From JARFQH01 sp963825595 (lineage in GTDB: Bacteria; Desulfobacterota; Desulfobacteria; Desulfobacterales; SG8-13), in the NCBI GenBank assembly GCA_963825595.1, contig CAWGUE010000011.1, positions 1 to 64,000 of the forward strand: a DNA stretch of 64,000 nucleotides. Direction: 5' to 3'. Made by a program: the position numbers and the translations under genes. Below the pieces are notes generated by a model. That model ran no database searches. It saw nothing but the letters and a program-made list of their open reading frames with translations, and was not told where the DNA came from. Numbering within the stretch: the stretch's first letter is position 1; each line of letters begins with the position of its first letter. Below are positions 45,001 to 54,288 of this stretch, in pieces.

Positions 45001-47153
45001 GGCGCGATGAGTTTCTCGGAACGGGCGGGTCGCTTTATTTTCTAAAACGGCAGGACGTATTAATGGGATCCGAGCGGGTACGCATCGAAGTCCGCGACAA
45101 GGCTTCCGGGATTGTTCTGGAGGTCAAGAATCTGACGCCAGTCCTCGATTACGACATCGACTATCTGCAAGGACGAATCCTGCTGGCCCAACCCCTGTCA
45201 GCAACGGCAGACGACCGTCTGCTGGTGCGCAGTGACTCGATCAGCGGGAATCCGGCTTTTCTGGTGGTTCGTTATGAATTCACCCCCGGATTCGAAGAGC
45301 CGGACACGCTGGCGGTCGGCGGCAGGGTTCATTACTGGCTCAATGATTACATGAAGGTCGGTGTGACCGCCAGCCGAGATGAAGAGGCGGACATCGAAAA
45401 CAGGTTGGGCGGAGCGGATGTGACCCTGCGCAAGTCCGCGGAGTCTTGGCTCAGGCTGGAAGCCGGCAACAGCAAAGGGCCGGGAGTGCTATCGACGACC
45501 TCCGTTGACGGCGGTTTCGACTTTATTCCCGCAGATTCCTTCGGCGGTGTCGAGGCCGACGCGTCAGCCTATCGGGTCGATGCCAGTGTCGGCGTCAAGG
45601 ATTTCTTCGACAATGGGCGCGGCCGTGTCACCCTTTACATGCAGGATCTGGGGGCGGGGTATTCGGCACCGGGCCTGGCCACTGCCCGGGATCTGACCCA
45701 ATACGGCGGAACGGCGGCGCTACCTATTACCGACCGTTTAGGTGCTCAATTAAAGGTGGATATGCAAGTTCAGCGTGAGGGACTCGACACGCAGACCGGC
45801 GAGCTGGATCTTGATTACCGGATGGGTGAGCATTGGACTTTGAGTTCCGGTGTGCGTCATGACAACCGCGAGGACAACTCGCCGGTCGTGCCGGAAACCC
45901 AGGAAGAGGGTGACCGCACGGATGCAGTGGCCCAGCTGCTGTACGATTCCCATAAACGCTGGACAACCTATGGTTTCGCCCAGGGAACGATTCAGACCAG
46001 CGGCAATCGCGAGGACAACAACCGCATCGGTGCCGGTGGCAGTTGGCGTTTGACCGACCGGTTCAACGTGGCCGGTGAGGTTTCCGGTGGAGATCTTGGC
46101 CCGGGTGGCCGGCTCGGGACCGAGTACCTGTATTCCGACCGGACCACGCTTTACAACAACTATACCCTCGAGAACGAACGCACCGATAATGGCCTGCGCG
46201 CCAGGAAGGGCAACTTGGCTTCCGGTTTTCGCACGCGATATTCCGACAGCGCCAGCGTCTACCTCGAAGAGCGCTATGTCCATGGCGATGTGCCCACCGG
46301 GCTGACGCATGCCACCGGTGTTGACCTCGCGCCGACCGATCGCCTTAATTTAGGCGCGAATCTCGATTTCGGCACTCTCGTGGACCGACAGACCGCGGCC
46401 GAATTGGAGAGATTCGCATTGGGTGTGAGCGCCGGTTACGGGTTCGACAAGTTAAAGATCGCCAGCGCCCTGGAATATCTGGTCGAAAATACCGAGCAGC
46501 CGGATACCAGTTTTTCCAAACGCACCACCTGGTTGTTTAAAAACAGCTTAAAGTACCAACTGTCCGAAGACTGGCGCATCATCGGTAAATTCAATTATGC
46601 CGTGAGTGAGAGTTCGCTGGGAGAGTTCTTTGACGGCGATTACACCGAAGCGGTCCTGGGCTACGCGTATCGCCCCGTCCAGAATGACCGTCTGAATGCG
46701 CTCTTCAAATACACGTATTTCTACAATCTGCCGACCGCCGATCAGGTGGCCGGCACGGCTACTGGCGTCATTCAGCGCAGCCACATCGGTGCGGTGGATG
46801 TCATATACGATCTGACACCCCGCTGGACTGTGGGCGGCAAGTACGCCTACCGCCATGGTCAGGTGGCCCAGGATCGGGAAAATCCGGAGTTCTTCGACAG
46901 TCGTGCCCACCTGTATGTGCTCCGTGCGGACTGGCACTTCCTCCACCGCTGGGATGCGCTTTTCGAGTTGCGCCTACTCGATCTGCCGGATGCACAAGAC
47001 AGCCGCAGCGGGGCGCTGGTGGGACTATACCGCCACCTTGGCAATCACATGAAGCTGGGGGTCGGCTATAACTTCAGTGATTTTTCGGATGATCTGACCC
47101 AAATGGATTACCGCCACCAGGGGCTGTTCATCAATGTGATCGGGAAGATGTAA
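42039..47153 (+). CDS. outer-membrane protein: three OmpA-like domains plus C-terminal barrel
   Basis: A 1,704-residue protein. A signal sequence lies at ~18-36 (KRGIAILCLCAVTAAVAEA). Three OmpA C-terminal-like domains follow at ~97-216, ~258-378 and ~402-528. The first two have FHFD/FHYDxG, HTDN and GRGDSQPVADN...NRRVEV peptidoglycan-binding features. The third is degenerate (FVGYTGNKRLD, no NRRVE). Residues ~530-850 are beta-rich and periplasmic-like. From ~870 alternating aromatic strands (FMIGYNDNDLVRVDRGLYGA, LRLEAGNSKGPG, WTVGGKYAYRHGQVA) to a terminal GLFINVIGKM suggest a large barrel. It starts four bases after the DUF11 gene and is probably its anchor or export channel. The N-terminal, repeated OmpA domains are unusual. 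Confidence 0.8.
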   Translation: MMETMSLTPIMLMRFLVKRGIAILCLCAVTAAVAEADFSGETGVRETASRGATSEIHLPADQPFTPWIHDPAIFEENEGDRTEMGETIEQDAKTIKVDNLVPSIHFDLGEAEIPADYLERLREVLDSMRDRLNVRLHFIGHTDNLPLRDALQKRYGDNVGLSRERAGTTAEYCQRALNLPPEAISYEGRGDSQPVADNATEEGRQLNRRVEVQVWYDEIVEKLVETEVIVPREVSRIKVCRTETVCKLRYKEGHSHRARVKNLITPFHYDEGMADVPETFLRQVGHALNNLRAKQNLVVKFIAYTDNIPLKARDERIYGDHTGLSKAVARRISLAVQEDMQLPNAAIESEGRGASQPVASNDTQQGRALNRRVEVEFWHDDPLQDLPDEPQLCPDAAGAETVVRIYNASSGPIDPILFANGQPVVPAGYTEHLQRVMDEISDKTHVRLRFVGYTGNKRLDRRTAAVYGDDIGLSIARARRAMGAVSKQMGLTEGQAEFDGRGYVQSDDVVNAGFIESDTSRVRVQVVYDEPVLLDDYEGVEITPITREVTTADPFGLNLMRITVDGKPLDDPGKCSSDVQRCTDVALENAQIQFKYDSLKPVPRLNVTAWPRTIRYQDKEDTAFAENLVRFRLYTNYRSFIERAEVRIFREKQSVRDVPIAVIAMDADGMAQWQAEFAVFSAPVEKLQYLVRVYDKQGYFDETKTQPLWVVDQIDPSAAEADPGQELLVGYGESRIASRNIPLSGGTVQVYGTAIPQGHRVWLAGYAVPVDNTGSFVAEQILPGGIHTVEVGVLDNFGNGELFLRDLELKKSDWFTVGIADLTVSGNKTDGPAELLAPDTPEYSEDMSFAGRLAFYTNGQFKNGWSLTASADTREGPLDEIFTNFMDKSPEALFRRLDTDVHYPTFGDDSTVVEDAPTKGKFYVKMEKDETYGLWGNFMIGYNDNDLVRVDRGLYGANLHYQPLGITGFGEPRLLLDGFAADPGTVAGRDEFLGTGGSLYFLKRQDVLMGSERVRIEVRDKASGIVLEVKNLTPVLDYDIDYLQGRILLAQPLSATADDRLLVRSDSISGNPAFLVVRYEFTPGFEEPDTLAVGGRVHYWLNDYMKVGVTASRDEEADIENRLGGADVTLRKSAESWLRLEAGNSKGPGVLSTTSVDGGFDFIPADSFGGVEADASAYRVDASVGVKDFFDNGRGRVTLYMQDLGAGYSAPGLATARDLTQYGGTAALPITDRLGAQLKVDMQVQREGLDTQTGELDLDYRMGEHWTLSSGVRHDNREDNSPVVPETQEEGDRTDAVAQLLYDSHKRWTTYGFAQGTIQTSGNREDNNRIGAGGSWRLTDRFNVAGEVSGGDLGPGGRLGTEYLYSDRTTLYNNYTLENERTDNGLRARKGNLASGFRTRYSDSASVYLEERYVHGDVPTGLTHATGVDLAPTDRLNLGANLDFGTLVDRQTAAELERFALGVSAGYGFDKLKIASALEYLVENTEQPDTSFSKRTTWLFKNSLKYQLSEDWRIIGKFNYAVSESSLGEFFDGDYTEAVLGYAYRPVQNDRLNALFKYTYFYNLPTADQVAGTATGVIQRSHIGAVDVIYDLTPRWTVGGKYAYRHGQVAQDRENPEFFDSRAHLYVLRADWHFLHRWDALFELRLLDLPDAQDSRSGALVGLYRHLGNHMKLGVGYNFSDFSDDLTQMDYRHQGLFINVIGKM

Positions 47154-47272
47154 TAACGTGAATATTGAACGAAAACTACAAACAGTTGTGAATCAGCCAT
47201 GATGAAGAATGGTTATACAGTTTTTGGAAACAATGCTAACCGCTTGCGGTTTGAGCATTCGATCCTTCGGAT

Positions 47273-47468
47273 GTCTTATTTAGTGCCCATCCGCGGTTTC
47301 ATAAAGGGCACTGATAAGTTTCCGATCCAGAAATGTGCAATTTTTCGCAAGTTCAAGGAAATCAAGGAATTGTGCGGAGGCATACTTCTGTATGCCGCAC
47401 AAGCGATTTCGCCGATTGACGCCGAAATTGCGGAAAAGGGCCATTTATGGACGGAAACTAATTAAGAC
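47273..47468. mobile_element. candidate non-autonomous element with 20-bp terminal inverted repeats
   Basis: The left end GTCTTATTTAGTGCCCATCC and the reverse complement of the right end, GTCTTAATTAGTTTCCGTCC, match at 16 of 20 positions. The interior has a strong hairpin TGTGCGGAGGCATAC / GTATGCCGCACA. An apparent 88-codon frame across it (47199-47465) is probably not a gene. It separates the outer-membrane protein gene from the rest of the operon without an evident terminator. Confidence 0.55.
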
Positions 47469-47532
47469 ACCGGAAACCCGACGCTTATTACGGGGATGAC
47501 CTTTAATGACGAACCAAGGTGAGGAGGCCAAC

Positions 47533-48045
47533 ATGCGCTGCTGGCTGAAAGCGATTATTCTGGGGATTTCAATGTTTGGGTTGAGCCTTGCGGCTTATGG
47601 CCAGGAAGTCTCCAGAGAACAAATCAAGGGCCTTGATGAACAGGTCCAGGAAATCAAGAGTGATGTTCTGCGTATTGCCGCGGAACTGCACCAGCTTGAA
47701 GAGAAGCTACTCTATCCATCCAACACGCAGGTTGCCGTCTTCGTGTCGCTTGCCAACGACACCACGTTCCGTCTCGACTCGGTCGAGATCCAGCTGAGCG
47801 GCAAACCGGTCGCCCATCACATCTACACCTTCAAAGAGCTTGAAGCTCTCCAAAAGGGTGGTGTGCAGCGCATTTACACCGGCAATATCCGAACCGGTGG
47901 ACATGATCTACAAGTGACCGCTACCGGAAAATCCGCCGGAGGCACCGATATCCAGCAAACGGATCGCTTCAGGGTCAATAAGGATGTGGGCCCCAAAATC
48001 GTGGAATTATCACTTGCAGCCCATAGCATTGCGCTTAAGGAGTAA
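47533..48045 (+). CDS. periplasmic protein of the DUF11/Tol locus
   Basis: A 170-residue protein, not assigned to a named family. The signal peptide is MRCWLKAIILGISMFGLSLA, cleaved about AAYGQ/EVS. A short coiled coil follows (residues ~25-55, QIKGLDEQVQEIKSDVLRIA), then a beta-rich domain (TQVAVFVSLANDTTFRLDSV, HHIYTFKELEALQKGGVQRI, GNIRTGGHDLQVTATG). GAGGAGG lies six bases before the ATG. The last codons contain the AAGGAG that serves the next TPR gene. Periplasmic location and position suggest a structural part of the envelope machine. Confidence 0.65.
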   Translation: MRCWLKAIILGISMFGLSLAAYGQEVSREQIKGLDEQVQEIKSDVLRIAAELHQLEEKLLYPSNTQVAVFVSLANDTTFRLDSVEIQLSGKPVAHHIYTFKELEALQKGGVQRIYTGNIRTGGHDLQVTATGKSAGGTDIQQTDRFRVNKDVGPKIVELSLAAHSIALKE

Positions 48046-48052
48046 GTCGTTC

Positions 48053-49945
48053 ATGTCCAGGCTGATCGTTTTACTGACAAGTCTGCTGTTCTTCATTGCC
48101 TCTTCGGCGGCGGCCGATCGTTCCGCTCCCAAAGAGCTGAAGGATCTCTATTTCGGAGAGGCCTTGTACTGCGCCTATCAAGGAGACTGGTTCGATTCGA
48201 TCGCCAGGCTCGACATCGAGCTGGGACAGCATCATGGGCTCGATGAACCTGAGCGCGACACTCTATACTACCATATCAACCAGGCCGAGTTCGCCGTGGG
48301 TGATTTTGAACTGGCCTACCGGATGCACCATCGCGCCGGACGAGCTATTAAACGGGTCATCGAGGGCAACGTTGAGGAGCAGGTGCGCAACGAGGCCATC
48401 TTCCGTCTGGCCCGGATCTACTTCCAGAAAGATCAGCCGGTCAATGCCCTGCATGCCGTGGACCGCATCCATGGCGACGTTCCTGAAAGGATTCGCGACG
48501 ACGTGGCTTTCCTGCGCGCCCATATCCTCATGGCCAACGGCCGTTTCGTCGAGGCCGCAGAAATTCTGCAAAGGCTTCAGGGGGTCAAAAGCCTTGAAGG
48601 ATTCAGTTCCTATAACCTCGGTATTGCACTGATGAAGGACGGTAAGGTGCAGGAGGGGCGCCAGTGTCTCGACCGTACGGGCCAGATCAGCGCCAAAGAC
48701 CCCGCCACACTGGCGATAAAGGACAAATCGAATTTGGTCTTCGGCACCAAATTGCTGGAGGAAAACAATTACGAGGGCGCCAAGCAGGTCCTCGACCGGG
48801 TGCGTTTGACCGGCCCCTTCTCCAACCGGGCCCTGCTGGGCGCAGGCTGGACCGATGCCTTCGAGGAACGTTTCGACAGGGCTCTGGTGCCCTGGAGTAT
48901 CCTGGTTAACAGAGAGGTCACAGACGCTGCGGTTCAGGAAGCCATGCTCGCCGTACCCTATGCATACGGCAAACTGAACGTGCACAGTAAAGCGGCGTTG
49001 CTGTACGGCAGTGCGCTCGAGAGGTTCGGCACCGAAATCGACAAGCTTGACGAATCCATCAAGAGTATCCGCGAAGGACATTTTCTAAAAGCCCTGGTGC
49101 GGCAGGAACTGAAACAGGATGCCAATTGGGTCGTAAAGCTGCGCCGGCTGCCGCAAACACCAGAGACATACTACTTGCTGGAATTAATGGCCTCCCACGA
49201 TTTCCAGGAATCTCTTAAAAACTATCTTGATCTGGAGCAACTGCGCCAAAAGCTGCAAGCCTGGGAAGGGGATCTGGATGCTTTCGAAGAGATTATTGAA
49301 CAGCGGCGGGCATATTACCATCCACTGCTGCCCGCCATCGACAGGGAATTTCGGCGGTTGGACTCGCAAATGCGCCTGCGCCTGGAACAGCGCGACCGTA
49401 TCGAAAAACGCCTCAAGACCATGTTGGTTGTCCCGAACCCGGACTATCTGGCGACTTCCACGGAAAGGATCGTCAGCGAAAAGATCAATCATCTGGAACG
49501 CAACCTGTCGGCCGGTGGAGCGGCCATACCCACAGTGATCGGCGCCCGCATCGAACGTTTGCGGGGCGTTCTGAAGTGGAACATCTACACCGACTATGAC
49601 CGACGATTCACTGAAGCGCATAAGCATCTTCAGGACCTGAATAGTGAGATCGACATGTTGAAGAAGCAGTATACCGCCTTTGTGCGCACCCGCCAGGCCG
49701 CCACGCAAAGTTACCAGGGTTACGGGGATGCGATCCGCCGCCAACGAATCCTGATTCGGGAGGCGCATGAAAAAGTAGGACAACTGATGGCGCGTCAGGG
49801 CCATATGCTGGAACTCATGGCCGTAAATGAACTCAGCCGGCGTCGTGATCGGCTGGCCGAGTTCCAAATCAAGGCACGCTTTGCCATGGCGGACAGTTAC
49901 GACCGTGCCACCAGGGCCCAGACCCAGGAGAGAGTGGGACGATGA
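48053..49945 (+). CDS. secreted TPR/coiled-coil protein of the envelope machine
   Basis: A 630-residue protein starting MSRLIVLLTSLLFFIASSAA with a signal peptide before ADRSAP. Residues ~25-330 hold TPR-like helical pairs (LYFGEALYCAYQGDWFDSIA, AIFRLARIYFQKDQPVNALH, SSYNLGIALMKDGKVQEGRQ). Residues ~400-600 are charged and form a long coiled coil. Relatives occur beside TolQ/TolR/AgmX genes in Deltaproteobacteria, and the arrangement recalls the periplasmic TPR proteins of the Myxococcus Glt gliding complex. The start follows AAGGAG in the previous gene's end. Its stop overlaps the next start (ATGA). Precise partner unknown. Confidence 0.7.
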   Translation: MSRLIVLLTSLLFFIASSAAADRSAPKELKDLYFGEALYCAYQGDWFDSIARLDIELGQHHGLDEPERDTLYYHINQAEFAVGDFELAYRMHHRAGRAIKRVIEGNVEEQVRNEAIFRLARIYFQKDQPVNALHAVDRIHGDVPERIRDDVAFLRAHILMANGRFVEAAEILQRLQGVKSLEGFSSYNLGIALMKDGKVQEGRQCLDRTGQISAKDPATLAIKDKSNLVFGTKLLEENNYEGAKQVLDRVRLTGPFSNRALLGAGWTDAFEERFDRALVPWSILVNREVTDAAVQEAMLAVPYAYGKLNVHSKAALLYGSALERFGTEIDKLDESIKSIREGHFLKALVRQELKQDANWVVKLRRLPQTPETYYLLELMASHDFQESLKNYLDLEQLRQKLQAWEGDLDAFEEIIEQRRAYYHPLLPAIDREFRRLDSQMRLRLEQRDRIEKRLKTMLVVPNPDYLATSTERIVSEKINHLERNLSAGGAAIPTVIGARIERLRGVLKWNIYTDYDRRFTEAHKHLQDLNSEIDMLKKQYTAFVRTRQAATQSYQGYGDAIRRQRILIREAHEKVGQLMARQGHMLELMAVNELSRRRDRLAEFQIKARFAMADSYDRATRAQTQERVGR

Positions 49946-52900
49946 ACTGGATCCGGCTATCTATATTGACGCTATTGCTGATTTTATCGGCCTGCCAATC
50001 GATCGGTGACAAGGATACGATTGCCGGTTTGCGTCACGTGCAGATTGAGATCAAGGAAGAAAAGATCGAAGGCGGGCTCGACAAGGCCATGCTGGGTTAT
50101 CAGCGCTTTCTGGAAGAAACGCCGCAGTCGGACTTAACACCCGAGGCCATTCGTCGCCTGGCCGATCTGAAGATCGAAAAAGAGTACGGTACGTTCACCG
50201 AGGGTACCGAAACTGCGGATCAGGATTCAGCAGCGGTGTTGCCCGCTCCCAAACCGGCAAAGGCGCTCTTCAAACACTCCCCTGCCAAACACCGGATCCC
50301 GTCAAGAGGGGGAGAGCGCGTACCGGCACCTGCTCCGACTCTGGAGTCCGAGACGGATTTTGAAAGGCGCGCGACCCGACCGGCGCATGTGCCTGCTGCC
50401 GCAGCGCCTATGGGTGAACACACCGAAGGGATGGATGATCTTGAAAGGGCCAGCGCCCGTGAGGCCATCGAGCTCTACAATAAACTGCTCAACGATTACC
50501 CCCTTTACGACCGCAACGACCAGGTGCTGTACCAGATGTCCCGTGCCTATGAGGAATTGGGACAGCCTGAGGAAGCCATGACGGTCATGGACCGGATGGT
50601 CCGCGAATTTCCGCGCTCCCGCTATATCGATGAGGTTCAATTCCGGCGAGCTGAACGCTTCTTTGCCTACAAACATTATCTGGATGCCGAGGACGCTTAC
50701 AAAAGCGTTGTGGATATCGGTGTCGGTTCGTCCTTCTATGAGCTTGCCCTGTATAAACTGGGCTGGACGTTCTATAAGCAAGAGCTCTATGAAGACGGCC
50801 TGCATAACTTCGTTGCCCTCCTGGATCACAAGGTATCCGTGGGGTACGATTTCAAGCAGACCGAAGACGAGGCTGAACACAAGCGGACGCAAGACACCTT
50901 CCGCGTTATCAGCCTGAGTTTTTCCAACCTCGGGGGATCCGATTCCGTGGTGGAATACTTCTCCCGTCTCGGCAAGCGCAGTTACGAGGACAGCGTTTAC
51001 AGCAACCTGGCCGAATTTTACTTCGACAAGCGCCGTTATGCCGACGCCAGCGCTACCTATAACGCCTTCGTGAGCCGCAACCCATTCCACAAGGTAGCGC
51101 CGAACTTCCACATGCGGGTCATCGAAATTCATACCGCCGGCGGCTTCCCCAGTTTGGTCCTCGAGGCCAAAAAGGCTTTCGCCACCACCTACGGGTTGAA
51201 GGCCGAATACTGGACGTATCACGAATCCAGCGAGCGTTCGGACGTTCTGGGTCATTTAAAAACCAACCTGACCGACCTGGCGAATCATTATCATGCTTGC
51301 TACCAGAACCCGAAAATGGCCGCCGAGAAACCGTCCAATTTCGAAGAGGCATTGCATTGGTATCGAGAGTATCTGACCTCATTTCCAATGGATACCGAAT
51401 CGCCGGGCATCAACTACCAGTTGGCGGACCTGCTGCTCGAAAACAAGTCGTTTGGCGCAGCGGCAGTGGAGTACGAGAAGACCGCTTACGACTACCCATC
51501 CCACGACAAATCCTCCCACGCCGGCTATGCGGCGGTTTGCGCCTATCGGGAACACCTGGGCGCCGCCACGCCGGAAGGCAAAGATTGGATCAAGCGTGAG
51601 GTCGTGCGCAGTTCGCTCAAGTTCGCCGATACTTTTCCAGAACACGACAAGGCCGCTATCGTCCTCGGGGCGGCGGCAGACGATCTTTACGGCATGGAAG
51701 AATATGAGCAGGCGCTGGCTGCCGCGAACACACTCCTTGAGATATTCCCCGACACCGATGTTGATGTCGTCCGATCGGCCCGGCTGGTCATCGCCCATTC
51801 GTCTTATGAGCTTCAGCGATACAGCGAAGCCGAGACCGCTTATCTGGAAGTACTGGCCTTGCTGCCAACAGGCGACAAGACGCGCGATGGCCTGGTCGAT
51901 AACCTGGCGGCATCGATTTACAAGCAGGGCGAACTGGCCAAAGCCGATGAGGATTATCGGGGTGCGGCGGACCACTTTTTGCGGGTGAGCCGGATGGCGC
52001 CAACCTCTACTATTCGGCCAACCGCTGAATACGATGCTTCCGCGGCGCTGATACAACTCAAGGACTGGGAGATGGCGGTCACCGTGCTTCTCGGATTCCG
52101 AAACACCTTCCCCGGGCACGAGCTGCAGCCCGAGGTGACCAAGAAGATCGCCTATGTCTACCGGGAAAACGGCCAACTCTCCCTGGCGGCCAGCGAATAC
52201 GAGCGTATCGAAACAGAATCCAATGACGACGAAATCAGGCGTGAGGCCCTTCTGGTGGCAGCGGAATTGCATGAAAAGGATGGCAACAGCCTTGGCACGC
52301 TCGAGGTTTACCGGCGGTATGTGAGCTATTTCCCTCAACCAGTGGAGCTTAACCTGGAAACGCGCAACAAAATCGCCGATATCCTGAAGGCGCAGAACGA
52401 CCGGATGTCCTATCTGAAAGAGCTCGAGGCGATCGTTGCGATTGACGCTTCTGCGGGTGCCGACCGAACACCCCGGACGCGTTACTTAGCCGCAAAGGCC
52501 GCCTTGGTTCTGGCCGAATCGCATTATGATCAGTTCGTGGCCGTCAGGCTGGTCAAACCCTTCGAGGTTAATCTGCGTAAAAAGCGCGATTTGATGAAGG
52601 CCGTCACGACTGAATTCAATAAACTCATCGATTATGAAATCGGAGAGATCACGGCCGCATCGACATTCTATCTGGCCGAGATTTACGCCCACTTCTACAA
52701 AGCCTTGATGACCTCTGAGCGTCCTGACGGGCTGAGTCCCTTGGAACTGGAAGAATATGAACTGGCCATCGAAGAGCAAGCCTATCCGTTCGAAGAGAAG
52801 GCCATCGCCGTTCACGAGAGTAACCTCGAGCTGATCTCACGGGGCGTCTACAATGAGTGGGTCGACAAGAGCCTGCAGAAATTGGCGGCACTTGTACCGG

Positions 52901-53145
52901 CCCGCTATGCCAAACCGGAGGAGAACAGCGGCATAATGAGTTCACTGGATACATTTGTTTTCGTTGTTGACCGACCTCCCGTTTCTGCTCAACCGGAGTC
53001 TGAGCCCGGGTCCACGGTGGAGGAAGATGGAGCAGGGGAGGGTGAACAGATCCAAGGACCCGATACGGCCACAGGTGATGACCCTGCAGAGCCTGAGGAA
53101 TTTAAAGATCCAGGGATGACAGCGGCGGAGCGCGCCGCACGTTAG
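49942..53145 (+). CDS. large TPR lipoprotein
   Basis: A 1,067-residue protein. LSILTLLLILSACQSIG is a lipoprotein signal with lipobox LSAC. A Pro/Ala-rich linker (~90-170) leads to many TPR repeats from ~175 to ~960, such as EAIELYNKLLNDYPLYDRND, QVLYQMSRAYEELGQPEEAM, AEFYFDKRRYADASATYNAF and AETAYLEVLALLPTGDKTRD, YbgF/YfiO-like in style. The C-terminal ~80 residues are acidic and disordered. It is probably tethered to a membrane in the periplasm as a scaffold. It overlaps the preceding gene by four bases. The size resembles Myxococcus GltD/AgmU-type TPR proteins, though orthology is not shown. Confidence 0.75.
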   Translation: MNWIRLSILTLLLILSACQSIGDKDTIAGLRHVQIEIKEEKIEGGLDKAMLGYQRFLEETPQSDLTPEAIRRLADLKIEKEYGTFTEGTETADQDSAAVLPAPKPAKALFKHSPAKHRIPSRGGERVPAPAPTLESETDFERRATRPAHVPAAAAPMGEHTEGMDDLERASAREAIELYNKLLNDYPLYDRNDQVLYQMSRAYEELGQPEEAMTVMDRMVREFPRSRYIDEVQFRRAERFFAYKHYLDAEDAYKSVVDIGVGSSFYELALYKLGWTFYKQELYEDGLHNFVALLDHKVSVGYDFKQTEDEAEHKRTQDTFRVISLSFSNLGGSDSVVEYFSRLGKRSYEDSVYSNLAEFYFDKRRYADASATYNAFVSRNPFHKVAPNFHMRVIEIHTAGGFPSLVLEAKKAFATTYGLKAEYWTYHESSERSDVLGHLKTNLTDLANHYHACYQNPKMAAEKPSNFEEALHWYREYLTSFPMDTESPGINYQLADLLLENKSFGAAAVEYEKTAYDYPSHDKSSHAGYAAVCAYREHLGAATPEGKDWIKREVVRSSLKFADTFPEHDKAAIVLGAAADDLYGMEEYEQALAAANTLLEIFPDTDVDVVRSARLVIAHSSYELQRYSEAETAYLEVLALLPTGDKTRDGLVDNLAASIYKQGELAKADEDYRGAADHFLRVSRMAPTSTIRPTAEYDASAALIQLKDWEMAVTVLLGFRNTFPGHELQPEVTKKIAYVYRENGQLSLAASEYERIETESNDDEIRREALLVAAELHEKDGNSLGTLEVYRRYVSYFPQPVELNLETRNKIADILKAQNDRMSYLKELEAIVAIDASAGADRTPRTRYLAAKAALVLAESHYDQFVAVRLVKPFEVNLRKKRDLMKAVTTEFNKLIDYEIGEITAASTFYLAEIYAHFYKALMTSERPDGLSPLELEEYELAIEEQAYPFEEKAIAVHESNLELISRGVYNEWVDKSLQKLAALVPARYAKPEENSGIMSSLDTFVFVVDRPPVSAQPESEPGSTVEEDGAGEGEQIQGPDTATGDDPAEPEEFKDPGMTAAERAAR

Positions 53146-53216
53146 AGTGTTGACCAGGGTGGCCTGCCGGACGCTGCTTTGCAGTGAGAGCGGGTCGAGG
53201 GAAGGGAGACGCAGCG

Positions 53217-53912
53217 ATGAGCGCTATATATATCGGAAACGACGCAAGGCTAAAAAAACGACTCTGCACCGGATTGATCGTTTTGGCGATGGTGCTCTCG
53301 GTTCTTATCGGCTGTGCCACCGATGGGAAGGTTTCGCCGAGCACGGTTGCGGACAACCGGACAGAAGTTAAAGAGACCTCTGTGATGCGGCTTGAAGATG
53401 GTCGGGAAGGGTTCCTCATATCGGAAGTTCCCCAGATGGACGAGGCGTCGCGCAGGGACTTCGAGCGTGCCGTGGCCCTGCTTTATGAACAGAACTACGA
53501 CACGGCCATTGAACTTCTGGAAAAGATCATCGAGCAGTCTCCCGGCGTTACGGCGCCCTATATCAATATTGCGATAGCCTACCAGAACGTTGGCAAAACG
53601 GAACAGGCCGAGGAGCATCTAAAAACCGCACTCGGGCTGGTTCCCGGGCACCCGGTGGCAAGTAACGAATATGGGTTGTTGTTTCGCAAAAGCGGGCGAT
53701 TTGCCGAGGCCCGCGCGATGTATGAGAAGGTCCTGACGCGCTTTCCGGATTATTATCCGGTGCACAGAAACCTGGGGATACTCTGCGATCTGTATATGGA
53801 TGACCTGACCTGTGCCCTCGAACATTACGAGATTTACAGCCAGGCCATGCCCGAAGATCGGCAGGTCAAATTATGGATTACCGATTTGCGCGCCCGGTTG
53901 GGACGCGATTGA
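53217..53912 (+). CDS. TPR lipoprotein
   Basis: A 231-residue protein from the ATG at 53217 (GGGAG upstream). The N-terminus is basic, then LIVLAMVLSVLIGCATDG, a lipobox (LIGC). Residues ~85-225 hold three to four TPRs: AVALLYEQNYDTAIELLEKI, YINIAIAYQNVGKTEQAEEH, GLLFRKSGRFAEARAMYEKV, then a last unit with CALEHYEIYSQ. It is comparable in layout to PilF-like or GltE/AglT-type lipoproteins, which act as outer-membrane-attached assembly factors. It sits between the large TPR lipoprotein and the TolQR genes. Confidence 0.75.
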   Translation: MSAIYIGNDARLKKRLCTGLIVLAMVLSVLIGCATDGKVSPSTVADNRTEVKETSVMRLEDGREGFLISEVPQMDEASRRDFERAVALLYEQNYDTAIELLEKIIEQSPGVTAPYINIAIAYQNVGKTEQAEEHLKTALGLVPGHPVASNEYGLLFRKSGRFAEARAMYEKVLTRFPDYYPVHRNLGILCDLYMDDLTCALEHYEIYSQAMPEDRQVKLWITDLRARLGRD

Positions 53913-54000
53913 AATCGAGGTCTCAAGGCCTGAATGCCGGAGCCGGCCCATGGGCCTGCTTCAGGATGAATATTCAGGGCTGTGCCTAAGGAGAGGGAGG

Positions 54001-54288
54001 ATGAATCGCAAATTAGCACTGTGTCTATGCATTGTCCTATTCCCGGCCGTCTTGGCCTTGGCTCAGGATGTGGACAAAGACCAGGAGTCGGAAGCCAAGG
54101 AGCTATCCGGTATGTCCATTGTCGGCAACGATGAAGCGCCGAAGTCTCTCTATATCGTTCCCTGGAAAAGCTCGGAAATCGGTATGGAGACCAATTTAAA
54201 CATGCTGTTGAACGACGGCGATGGGCCGGTGGATCGCGATGTTTTCATGCGGCAGCTTGAGTTTTATCAAATCAGCACCGCGAGATAG
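54001..54288 (+). CDS. short secreted protein of the Tol-like cluster
   Basis: A 95-residue protein. MNRKLALCLCIVLFPAVLAL is a signal peptide, cleaved near LAQ/DVDKD. The mature ~73 residues carry an acidic linker and a conserved-looking end: SLYIVPWKSSEIGMETNLNM, then LLNDGDGPVDRDVFMRQLEF. AAGGAG precedes the ATG. No family name is recognised. The position directly before tolQ suggests a periplasmic accessory of the motor. Confidence 0.65.
   Translation: MNRKLALCLCIVLFPAVLALAQDVDKDQESEAKELSGMSIVGNDEAPKSLYIVPWKSSEIGMETNLNMLLNDGDGPVDRDVFMRQLEFYQISTAR

Noticed and set aside
47199..47465. 88-codon plus-strand frame
   Set aside because: It runs through an inverted-repeat element and its internal hairpin; composition is not protein-like and there is no good ribosome-binding site.
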